Shown here piece by piece: positions 52,513 through 62,875 of a DNA stretch of 64,000 bases. The position numbers and the translations under genes are program-made. Origin of the DNA: Sphingobacteriales bacterium 39-19 (lineage in GTDB: Bacteria > Bacteroidota > Bacteroidia > Chitinophagales > Chitinophagaceae); assembly GCA_001898465.1 (NCBI GenBank), contig MKTX01000001.1, forward strand, positions 248,001 through 312,000, written 5' to 3'. The notes under the pieces were generated by a model. That model saw nothing but the letters and a program-made list of their open reading frames with translations, did not search any database and had not been told where the DNA came from. Positions within the stretch are counted from its first letter, which is position 1, and every line of letters starts with the position of its first letter.

Positions 52513-54537
52513 TCAAAACATCATCTTTATTTGTAAATAGGCATTCCTGCCCGGCCTGGCAATATTACCCCAATCTAAATGTTCATGATAGTTTTTATCA
52601 AAAACATTTTCCATACCGGTTTGTATTTCTATATTTTTTTTAAATAAAATACTGTTTAGCCCAAGCCTTACATGCCAAAGGGTATAAGATTTTGTTTTGT
52701 CTTCACCGGCACTTACCTGAAACCTGTTTTGTGCAGCTGCCATTTCTGTTTCTACCTGGTAAAATATTTTATTGGGCTGATAGCGGATTGAGCTTACATT
52801 CTTTAATGGTGCGATACCCGGCAGTGGCTCATCTTTATAATCCTTTGCATATGTATAACGGAGCGTTGAAACAAAATCAAATTTTTGTAATGGTTTTAAA
52901 AAACAACTGGCTTCTAAACCGCTTATAAATGCATGCGGAATATTACGGTAAGTCTTTACGCCATTAGCGCCAATTGTCATGGTACTTACATTTGCCTCGG
53001 TTACAGAAGAAATGTAATGATGGATCCGGCTATAAAAAACACTCAGTTGTACCCGGTTCCGGGCGGGGCTATAGCTGGCTGAAATTTCTGCCTGCAACGC
53101 TTTTTCCGGCAGCAGGTAAGGGTTACCAATATAATCGTAACCATCATTGCTGTTGAAAAGATAAAACCCATATCGTTCACTGGCAGTAGGAACCCTTTCA
53201 GTATAAGCGATGCTGGCATTGGTTTTTATGGTATTGTTTATTTTTTTTGTGAATTGTACGGATCCATTTTTTAATATATTATTTTTAGATGCCTGCTGGT
53301 AATCAAAAATACCCGCCTGGTTTTTTGCTTCCTCCGATGTTAAAGCAGCCCGTATGTAATCGACCCTGGCATTCAGCTGCCATTTCATACTGCTGTCTAT
53401 TTGCCATAGCCATGAGGAAGAAATACCAAATTGATTTTTCTTATTATTGGGCCAGGTAAGCATATACATTGGTAACTGGCCCGGTTGGTACATCGTCATA
53501 GATGCTTTTAAAAATGTTGATGAAGCATCTGCCCGCAACAGCAAACTTTGCTTTTTATTTATATTAATTTCAGCTTCGGAATACAAACCGATTGTTTTAC
53601 TTACACCGGGCATATCCATGTGCATGGCAACATGGGGCCGATGGGTATCATCCATATAATGATGTACCTGGTTGGCATATCCTTTTAGTTGAAATTTGGC
53701 AAGATGCTTTTGCCTGTTTTCATGTACAAAACTGAGTGAACCGATCCTGGCACCGGCATAACCCACATCCATCGGTAAGGCCGGGTATCCAATATTCCAG
53801 CCGTCATCCATCAATACATCGGCCCGGATAGAATTATAATTGCCTTGCAAATATTTTACAGATAAGGAATAATTTATTTTCTCGTATTGTGAGAAATTTA
53901 TTTTTTCTCCCCCGCCACTTCTATAGTTGCTATTCTTACGATAGGTAACACTTCCCCGGAATGCCCATTTACCATCGGCATAATTTAAGCGGAGCGACTC
54001 ATAAAAACTTTTAGCTGCCGTTTGATACCCGCTGCTAAAAATACCGGTAACTTTTTTATTGTTCAGGTAATCGGGTTCGGCAATTTTCATATTAATGGTA
54101 CCACCAATGGATGCGCCACTGGAAAAACCATTTGCAGCTGTTTGAAGTTCCAGGGTTTCCAGGTTCACAGGTTCTATATATATTGTAACGGGGTCCATTT
54201 TATCGGTGCAGGCGCCATGGATACGCATACCATCTACCAGCACATTTATTTGCCCCCCATTAAATGAACGAATGGCCGGATCCATACCATAAGCGCCCCG
54301 CCGGGTAAGTGAAAGTTCGGGCAACCTGCTTAAAATATCTTCCAGTGTTGAGGCATTATTTGCTTTAAAAAAGTTCACCAGCCTGCGTTGCGGAATATTT
54401 TGTTTGCTGATTACAGTTACTTCATCCAGGATAACGACCCGGTTACTGTCTTTTAGCAAACCGGCATTTTTATTTTGTGCCCGGCTATTTACTACGATCA
54501 TTAATAGAATAACAATCTGAATGAATCTTTTCATCAT
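52513..54537 (-). CDS. TonB-dependent copper receptor (OprC/NosA type)
   Basis: The 674-residue outer-membrane receptor has a signal peptide, a plug domain (TLEDILSRLPELSLTRRGAY) and a beta-barrel ending in Phe. The plug motif GMRIHGACTDKMDP (residues 103-116) with a Cys-Met pair is the OprC/NosA copper-site region, and the His/Met-rich loop HYMDDTHRPHVAMHMDMPG lies in an extracellular loop. It probably imports copper, which NirK needs. A lipoprotein and a Cys-rich protein gene follow upstream in the same direction. Confidence 0.85.
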   Translation of the reverse strand: MMKRFIQIVILLMIVVNSRAQNKNAGLLKDSNRVVILDEVTVISKQNIPQRRLVNFFKANNASTLEDILSRLPELSLTRRGAYGMDPAIRSFNGGQINVLVDGMRIHGACTDKMDPVTIYIEPVNLETLELQTAANGFSSGASIGGTINMKIAEPDYLNNKKVTGIFSSGYQTAAKSFYESLRLNYADGKWAFRGSVTYRKNSNYRSGGGEKINFSQYEKINYSLSVKYLQGNYNSIRADVLMDDGWNIGYPALPMDVGYAGARIGSLSFVHENRQKHLAKFQLKGYANQVHHYMDDTHRPHVAMHMDMPGVSKTIGLYSEAEININKKQSLLLRADASSTFLKASMTMYQPGQLPMYMLTWPNNKKNQFGISSSWLWQIDSSMKWQLNARVDYIRAALTSEEAKNQAGIFDYQQASKNNILKNGSVQFTKKINNTIKTNASIAYTERVPTASERYGFYLFNSNDGYDYIGNPYLLPEKALQAEISASYSPARNRVQLSVFYSRIHHYISSVTEANVSTMTIGANGVKTYRNIPHAFISGLEASCFLKPLQKFDFVSTLRYTYAKDYKDEPLPGIAPLKNVSSIRYQPNKIFYQVETEMAAAQNRFQVSAGEDKTKSYTLWHVRLGLNSILFKKNIEIQTGMENVFDKNYHEHLDWGNIARPGRNAYLQIKMMF

Positions 54538-54552
54538 GTAAAAATTATATGT

Positions 54553-54577
54553 TCCATTTTAATTCCTGTAAAATGGA
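54553..54577. repeat. Inverted repeat TCCATTTTA-N7-TAAAATGGA
   Basis: Perfect 9-bp arms 16-40 bp upstream of the copper-receptor ATG. It could be an operator or an mRNA leader hairpin. Confidence 0.5.
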
Positions 54578-54591
54578 GCGTTTCAAAAGAA

Positions 54592-54642
54592 GTGGTTATT
54601 TCACAGCCCATATTTGTAAAGTATGTACCATGAAATAACCAC
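54592..54642. repeat. Inverted repeat GTGGTTATTTCA-N27-TGAAATAACCAC
   Basis: Perfect 12-bp arms with a 27-bp loop in the 113-bp gap between the lipoprotein and receptor genes. It may form an mRNA stem-loop between two operon genes or be a metalloregulator site; there is no T-run for a terminator. Confidence 0.5.
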
Positions 54643-54650
54643 CCGGTTTA

Positions 54651-55466
54651 TTAGAATTCAATTTCAAAAAACTGGGTATCATCTGCGAGATCTGCACCCA
54701 TCATAAAATCTAAATTTACCTGCCACAACCCGGTCATGGTAAAGTTTACCTTTCCTTTGTAATGGCCGTTGCCAATAGCAACGGGATTTACATTATTGGG
54801 CGAGCCGTGGCCCATCGCAGGCATCTCAGGTTCCATCAATACAGTAAATCCATTTTCAGCAGGGTAACTCATCATGGATTCTTTTTTATAAATAGCGATT
54901 TCCATATCATTGATTCCTACATGCGGTTGCATGGGATTGATTAATGCTACAAAATATTTAGTGCCATTATTTAAAGCGGTAAACGATTTTAAAGTTGATT
55001 TCACAGGATCTGTAACAGTTACCGGGAAACTGAAACTGCCCCACTTCCCATTCACCCATACGGCAACTGAAACTGACCAGTTACCAGCGGCAGAAGGCAT
55101 AAGAAATACTACACTGCAAGGGAACAAGTGATTAACGGCCTGGGCAGATGCGGGATTCTCAAAAGGGCTGGAATGTTGCATACTTCCCATATCCATCATA
55201 GGCGTAAGCTGGATATTTGCGTTTTCAATCCGGCTGCCACTTACCGAATCGTATAATGCAATATAGAGATTTGTATAACCCGTATAAATTACCGGGGCAG
55301 TTGTATATACTTCTACTTTAGCCGCTGCACCAGTGGCATAACCTTCCGTAATTTTTGTGTATCCTGCTGTTGGTGAAGTTCCGGGTATTTCGGTTTTAGA
55401 ACACGAAGAAAAAAACAGGACGATAATGGATGCCCATGACAGCATCACATAAAATGACTTTTTCAT
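54651..55466 (-). CDS. Copper-module lipoprotein with two Ig-like (YtkA/FixH-like) repeats
   Basis: The 271-residue lipoprotein (lipobox FFSSC at Cys22) has two related beta-domains. The first carries the Met/His motif MMDMGSMQHSSPF, the second MEPEMPAMGHGSPN, and each is followed by a strand ending in a G-W segment (GNWSVSVAVWVNG and GLWQVNLDF). MxxMxH motifs bind Cu(I). The gene is just upstream of the receptor gene, so periplasmic copper capture is likely. Confidence 0.75.
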   Translation of the reverse strand: MKKSFYVMLSWASIIVLFFSSCSKTEIPGTSPTAGYTKITEGYATGAAAKVEVYTTAPVIYTGYTNLYIALYDSVSGSRIENANIQLTPMMDMGSMQHSSPFENPASAQAVNHLFPCSVVFLMPSAAGNWSVSVAVWVNGKWGSFSFPVTVTDPVKSTLKSFTALNNGTKYFVALINPMQPHVGINDMEIAIYKKESMMSYPAENGFTVLMEPEMPAMGHGSPNNVNPVAIGNGHYKGKVNFTMTGLWQVNLDFMMGADLADDTQFFEIEF

Positions 55467-55551
55467 AAATGCTTAACATATTTTTAGTAAAGAATAAATA
55501 CAGGGGTGCCGGCTGTACACAGTACAGTTTTAAGCTACCGTTTACAATTCA

Positions 55552-55932
55552 TTATAAAATATGCTGAGCTGGCGGATGAAAGATTTCAGGAGATAAAGTG
55601 AATTGATAATGCTCTGTAAAGACCCCGTAAGGCGCTTTGTGCAGGGAATAGAATAAGTTTGGTTTTTGAAATTCTTCAAGTATGCAGGGCGCTGTTTCTA
55701 CCGGTTTTTTTACCTGCAATGGCGCTTCCTTATCTCCGGTACCCGTTGATTGGCTTAATTTTTTATTCAGGTAACATTTCCCATGACAAGCCATTTTAGG
55801 ATTATTCTTATTTACACAAAGCACCCGGGCCACGTACGCCTGGTTTACATAATACCAGGTAATAACGATAGCAGAATATGCAAATTGCAGTGTAAAAATA
55901 AATAATAATATTGCAGCACCTATTCTTTTCAT
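55552..55932 (-). CDS. Cys-rich membrane-anchored protein of the copper module
   Basis: The 126-residue protein starts with a hydrophobic helix (MKRIGAAILLFIFTLQFAYS) and carries VLCVNKNNPKMACHGKCYLN, a C-x9-C-x3-C motif. I associate this type with genes next to OprC-type receptors in Bacteroidota. Cys/His residues suggest metal binding. A -7 box (55937-55944) lies only four bases before the ATG, so the mRNA may be leaderless, or a downstream start may be used. Confidence 0.65.
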   Translation of the reverse strand: MKRIGAAILLFIFTLQFAYSAIVITWYYVNQAYVARVLCVNKNNPKMACHGKCYLNKKLSQSTGTGDKEAPLQVKKPVETAPCILEEFQKPNLFYSLHKAPYGVFTEHYQFTLSPEIFHPPAQHIL

Positions 55933-55936
55933 GCTG

Positions 55937-55944
55937 CAAAGGTA
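55937..55944 (-). promoter_or_regulatory. -7 promoter element abutting the start codon
   Basis: CAAAGGTA reads TACCTTTG on the minus strand, an exact TAnnTTTG match, four bases from the ATG. It is the likely promoter of the three-gene copper module. Confidence 0.5.
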
Positions 55945-56012
55945 GCATTATAAATTATGAAGCCGGTATGACTTACATCACATGTACAAATGATAATGGT
56001 TATGCAGTAAGT

Positions 56013-58789
<2,777 letters not shown>

Positions 58790-59113
58790 ACAATATTTTG
58801 TAATGAAATAAATAGATGAAAAGCAGGTGTAGGCGAAAGCGCAGAAATTAAGATGGGCGGGAAATAATATTTTTCCAAAGTTGCATTGCGCAAAGATGGC
58901 TTAGTTATTTAAAATAAAAACTGATTTTCATCATATTTTTAAATAAAAAGATAAAATACCGGCTGGTATGATAAAAAACAATGATGCAATTAAAACGGGA
59001 AGGTTATGGCAACCTGGAATATTAAAAAAGGTTTCGATGTGCAACATTTGTTACTCAGCATGCCGGGTGGGGTGTTTATATTTGCAACTAATGATTAATC
59101 TATAAGGGCTATT
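58790..59113. other. Intergenic region between divergent tnaA and DUF2892 genes
   Basis: No convincing gene on either strand. Both promoters should lie here; only the plus-strand -7 box at 59077-59084 is clear. The tnaA side is AT-rich without an exact TAnnTTTG. Confidence 0.4.
59077..59084 (+). promoter_or_regulatory. -7 promoter element of the redox cassette
   Basis: TATATTTG matches TAnnTTTG, 29 bp before the DUF2892 ATG. A TTTG further upstream (59047-59050) is 26 bp away, too far for a standard -33. Confidence 0.5.
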
Positions 59114-59350
59114 ATGAAACAAATTATTTTTAGCAATTGGAATTTTATGCGGGTATTCCGGCTTCTGATTGGGCTTGGCATTCTCATACAAGGTATTGTT
59201 ATTAAAGATATTTTATTTGGAATAGCCGGGTTTATTTTTTCCGGTTTGGCCCTCTTTAACCTGGGTTGCTGTGCGGTGGGTAGTTGTGCCGTTGCTCCTA
59301 AGAAAAACACCGAAAACACAAAAGATATACCTTATGAAGAAGTGGTTTAG
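59114..59350 (+). CDS. DUF2892 family small membrane protein
   Basis: The 78-residue protein has two membrane helices (about 11-27 and 30-50) and a short cytoplasmic tail with GCCAVGSCAV. DUF2892 occurs alone or fused to rhodanese domains (YgaP type), which suits the thioredoxin and rhodanese genes just downstream. Function unknown. Its end overlaps the next gene by 17 bp. Confidence 0.8.
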   Translation: MKQIIFSNWNFMRVFRLLIGLGILIQGIVIKDILFGIAGFIFSGLALFNLGCCAVGSCAVAPKKNTENTKDIPYEEVV

Positions 59351-59549
59351 TAATAATATCCTCTACCTGGCGGGTGCCCTATTGGGCTCCCTGGCGGGAT
59401 ATTTGTACTGGCAACAAATAGGATGTGCCAGTGGTACCTGTGCCATTACTTCAAAACCATTGAACAGTACGCTCTATGGAGCTATGATGGGCGCTTTACT
59501 ACTCGGCCTTTTTAAAAAAGATAAGAAAAAAGAAAATATTGAATCGTGA
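59334..59549 (+). CDS. DUF6132 family small membrane protein
   Basis: Starting at the ATG at 59334 gives 71 residues: a helix ([19 protein letters not shown]), [19 protein letters not shown] with a conserved-looking C-x4-C, and a second helix ending in a Lys-rich tail. This fits the Bacteroidota family DUF6132. It overlaps both neighbours (17 bp before, 4 bp after), so the four-gene cassette is one operon. Confidence 0.75.
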   Translation: MKKWFSNNILYLAGALLGSLAGYLYWQQIGCASGTCAITSKPLNSTLYGAMMGALLLGLFKKDKKKENIES

Positions 59550-59842
59550 CGTTTCATGAAATTATACAATCCGACAAACCTGTATTGGTAGATTTTTTTG
59601 CTACCTGGTGTGGCCCTTGTAAAACCATGGGCCCCATCCTGAAAGAAGTAAAAGAGGCGTTAGGCGATACGGCTACCATCATCAAAGTAGATGTGGATAA
59701 AAGTCCCCAAGCGGCACATGCCTACCAGGTGCAGGGTGTACCCACTTTAATTTTATTTAAAAATGGAAAAGCCCTTTGGCGGCAAAGCGGCGTAGTGCCC
59801 GGAAATCAACTGGTAGGAATCATTAAAAAACATATAAATTAA
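59546..59842 (+). CDS. Thioredoxin
   Basis: The 98-residue thioredoxin has WCGPCK in [13 protein letters not shown] and the cis-Pro loop [10 protein letters not shown]. It starts at GTG overlapping the preceding stop (GTGA). Cytoplasmic, no signal peptide. Shorter than the thioredoxin at 13705 and not its duplicate. Confidence 0.92.
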   Translation: MTFHEIIQSDKPVLVDFFATWCGPCKTMGPILKEVKEALGDTATIIKVDVDKSPQAAHAYQVQGVPTLILFKNGKALWRQSGVVPGNQLVGIIKKHIN

Positions 59843-59850
59843 AATTAAAA

Positions 59851-60162
59851 ATGAGTTTTTTTCAAATGCTGTTTGGTACCGGCCCAAAAGCAGATCTTAA
59901 AGCAATAATTGCAGAAGGCGCTTACCTGGTAGATGTAAGAACCACCCAGGAATTTGCATGTGGCCATGTAAAAGGATCGGTGAATATTCCTTTAAATAAC
60001 ATTCCGGCCCAAATTTCTAAGTTTAAAAACAAAAAAAATATTATTGTATTTTGTTTAAGTGGGGCCAGGAGCGGCCAGGCAAAACAAATATTAGAACAAC
60101 ATGGTTTTACCAATGTAATTAATGGAGGTACCTGGACGCATGTAAACCAATTTGTTTCATAA
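59851..60162 (+). CDS. Single-domain rhodanese
   Basis: The 103-residue protein is a rhodanese domain with active Cys in VFCLSGARSGQ and VDVRTTQEFACGHVKGSVNI. It transfers sulfane sulfur. Adjacent to thioredoxin (possible reductant of the persulfide) and two small membrane proteins, it suggests a sulfur-trafficking cassette. A terminator follows at 60188. Confidence 0.9.
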   Translation: MSFFQMLFGTGPKADLKAIIAEGAYLVDVRTTQEFACGHVKGSVNIPLNNIPAQISKFKNKKNIIVFCLSGARSGQAKQILEQHGFTNVINGGTWTHVNQFVS

Positions 60163-60187
60163 TACAGTATATAAAAAATTAAAAAGA

Positions 60188-60221
60188 ACGGCAGATCAAT
60201 AACATCTTGCCGTATTTTTTT
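60188..60221 (+). terminator. Rho-independent terminator
   Basis: ACGGCA-GAT pairs with ATC-T-TGCCGT (one bulged T), followed by A and a run of seven T. It ends the cassette and lies about 100 bp before the next operon. Confidence 0.85.
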
Positions 60222-60294
60222 GCCGTACCGAAAAATAATTTTTCATTTTGTTTTGAAGGTTACAAATGTTACTCAATACTCATTTTATCGCCGT

Positions 60295-60302
60295 TAGTTT
60301 TG
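60295..60302 (+). promoter_or_regulatory. -7 promoter element of the RND efflux operon
   Basis: TAGTTTTG matches TAnnTTTG and lies 18 bp before the TolC-like ATG. No standard -33 is seen. Confidence 0.5.
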
Positions 60303-60320
60303 CGTACAAAATTATAATGA

Positions 60321-61664
60321 ATGTACAGGACAAAACGGACTCTATTTTTAACAACGCTTATATCAATATTATTTAATTTCTTTTATTCAGCATCAATTGC
60401 CCAGGACAGCACCCGGTTCCTGGCTCTGGATGCTGCCATTACGGCTACTACCAATAACAACAGGGCCGTGCAACTGGCCTCCCTGGATGAAAATATTGCG
60501 GCTGCCAAATACAAACAAACAGATGCTATTTATTTACCCCAACTGGGTATTTCCTATACGGCTTTCAGCACCAATAACCCGTTACATGCTTTTGGATTTA
60601 AACTACAGCAAAAAAATATCACCCAAAATGATTTTAACCCGGCCTTATTAAATAAACCCGGCGCTTCGCCTGATTTTACAACTAAACTGGAGTTACAGCA
60701 ACCCATCATTAACATGGATTTAGTGTACCAGCGAAAAGCGGCAGCAAAACAAATTGAAATATATAAATACAAAACCCGGCGCAGTAAAGAATTTCTTACT
60801 TACGAAGTACAAAAAGCTTACTTACAATTACAATTAGCTTATGATGCCAAAAAATTATTAGAAGAAGCATTACAAACAGCAAAATCGGTGTATACATTTA
60901 CTAACGATCATTACCTGCAGGGTCTTATCCAAAAATCAGATGTATTAAATGCACAAGTACAGGCTACCACGGTAGAAACCAGGCTGGCAAAAACAAATAG
61001 CAATATTCGCAATGCATCAGATTATTTAAGTTTATTGATGGCCATGCCTGCGGGCACTGTCTATACAGTTGAAAACAGTGATACCATTCCTTTTACTGAA
61101 AAAGATATGCCCCTAAAAATAGATAGTAGCCGGTCAGATTTTGCAGCTATGCAAAAGGGGCTGGAAGCATCAGCCCTTATGATGAAGGCCGGCAAAAAAA
61201 AATATTTGCCAAAACTCAATGCCTTCGCCAGTTATCAACTCAACGATAAAAAACCATTGGGCTTCGGGGCAAATGCTTATTTGGCCGGCGTGCAATTAAC
61301 CTGGAATATTTTTACAGGCAACAGTACCAAAAATGCAATAGCTACCCAAAACTGGGAACACCATAAAATGGAATGGGAATTAAAGCAGCAACTGGAACAA
61401 AACCAACTGGAGCTTACTAAAGCCTACCGGGATTTAAGCGATGCCCAATTTGATATTCAACAACAAAAACTGGCTATTGAACAGGCAAAAGAAGCATTGC
61501 AAATATTACAAAACCGGTATAACCAGGGTTTGGTAAATACTACCGATGTATTACAAGCAAGTACCCAATATTCACAGCATAAATTTGCATTGGCACAAGC
61601 CCTCTTCAATGCAAATATCACAAAGGCATATATCCAATTTTTAACAAGCACTACAACTAAATAA
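60321..61664 (+). CDS. TolC-family outer-membrane efflux channel
   Basis: The 447-residue protein has a signal peptide and two repeated alpha-helical/beta-strand halves of the OMF family: FLALDAAITATTNNNRAVQL at the start and a second repeat with NRYNQGLVNTTDVLQAST. It should form the outer-membrane exit duct of the tripartite pump encoded with the next two genes. Confidence 0.92.
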   Translation: MYRTKRTLFLTTLISILFNFFYSASIAQDSTRFLALDAAITATTNNNRAVQLASLDENIAAAKYKQTDAIYLPQLGISYTAFSTNNPLHAFGFKLQQKNITQNDFNPALLNKPGASPDFTTKLELQQPIINMDLVYQRKAAAKQIEIYKYKTRRSKEFLTYEVQKAYLQLQLAYDAKKLLEEALQTAKSVYTFTNDHYLQGLIQKSDVLNAQVQATTVETRLAKTNSNIRNASDYLSLLMAMPAGTVYTVENSDTIPFTEKDMPLKIDSSRSDFAAMQKGLEASALMMKAGKKKYLPKLNAFASYQLNDKKPLGFGANAYLAGVQLTWNIFTGNSTKNAIATQNWEHHKMEWELKQQLEQNQLELTKAYRDLSDAQFDIQQQKLAIEQAKEALQILQNRYNQGLVNTTDVLQASTQYSQHKFALAQALFNANITKAYIQFLTSTTTK

Positions 61665-61675
61665 AAAATAAAATC

Positions 61676-62782
61676 ATGACGTTTCATTTCAAATATCTTT
61701 CTTCTTTATTAGCAGTTACCGGCTTATTTATCTTAAGCGCTTGTTCTTCGAAACACAAAGAAACTGCCATACAAAATAGTGATGCGGCGATTCCCGTAAC
61801 CGTTGCTACACCTGCTGGCAGCAGTTCACCCGGATTGAATGTAAGCGGCCAGGTAGAAGCTTCTCAAACGGCCAATATCAGCACCCGGGTATCGGGCTTC
61901 ATAAGCATGTTAAAAGTAAAAGTGGGCGATCCCGTAAGCAAGGGGCAATTGCTGGCTACCATCAGCAACCAGGATATGCTGGCCAGGCGCTCGCAAACAG
62001 ATGCCATGATCAGCGAAGCACAAGCCGTAGTAAACAATGCAAAAAAAGATGTAGACAGGTTTACCATCCTTTATAAACAACAAAGCGCTACTGCAAAAGA
62101 ATTAGACAATGTAACACTGCAATATAATGCTGCCAAAGCCAGGCTGGAAGCTGCCCGGCAAATGCGTAACGAAGTAAATGCAAGCCTGGGTTATACCCAA
62201 TTAACAGCTCCCTTCTCCGGTATTGTAATTCAAAAAATGGCAGAAGCAGGCACCCTGGTAAACCCGGGTATGCCCATCTTAACCATCGAACAAAATGGAA
62301 GTTACCAGGTAAGTGCATCCGTACCTGAAAACAGTATCAGCCAAATTAAAATGGGAGCCCAGGCAAATATTGCGATTACATCTATTGAAAAAATAATTCC
62401 GGCCACGGTTACTCAAATTAATCCCTCTTCTCAATTTTCCGGTGGCCAGTATATCATCAAATTAAATATTCCCGATGCTTATAAGAAAGGATTATATGCC
62501 GGCATGTATGCCAAGGTTACCATACCTACTACTTCAGTAAGCACTACAAGCAACAACGATAATACCATATGGGTACCCCTGGGCAGTATTATTAAAAAAG
62601 ATCAGCTTACCGGTTTGTACAGCATAAGTAGTAACAACACCGCACTGCTCCGTTGGGTGCGGCTGGGAAAAACATATGCCGATAAAGTAGAAGTACTTTC
62701 CGGTTTAGCAAAAGGTGAACCTTTTATTCTATCTGCCGAAGGAAAATTATATAATGGCGCCCCGGTAAAAATAAAAAAATAA
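61676..62782 (+). CDS. RND efflux periplasmic adaptor (lipoprotein)
   Basis: The 368-residue membrane-fusion protein has a lipobox (LFILSAC), lipoyl halves (SGFISMLKVKVGDPVSKGQL and APFSGIVIQKMAEAGTLVN), an alpha-hairpin and barrel domains. It lies 11 bp after the TolC-like gene and ahead of an RND permease. Substrate unknown; a multidrug/small-molecule (HAE1-like) pump rather than a metal pump is suggested by the permease. Confidence 0.92.
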   Translation: MTFHFKYLSSLLAVTGLFILSACSSKHKETAIQNSDAAIPVTVATPAGSSSPGLNVSGQVEASQTANISTRVSGFISMLKVKVGDPVSKGQLLATISNQDMLARRSQTDAMISEAQAVVNNAKKDVDRFTILYKQQSATAKELDNVTLQYNAAKARLEAARQMRNEVNASLGYTQLTAPFSGIVIQKMAEAGTLVNPGMPILTIEQNGSYQVSASVPENSISQIKMGAQANIAITSIEKIIPATVTQINPSSQFSGGQYIIKLNIPDAYKKGLYAGMYAKVTIPTTSVSTTSNNDNTIWVPLGSIIKKDQLTGLYSISSNNTALLRWVRLGKTYADKVEVLSGLAKGEPFILSAEGKLYNGAPVKIKK

Positions 62783-62875
62783 TTAAGCAGGAAAGATGGA
62801 GGCAATCCCCCAAAGTAACATAACACTGTACAGTAGGATTCTCCATATAAGAAGCAATTCAATAAAATATATAAG

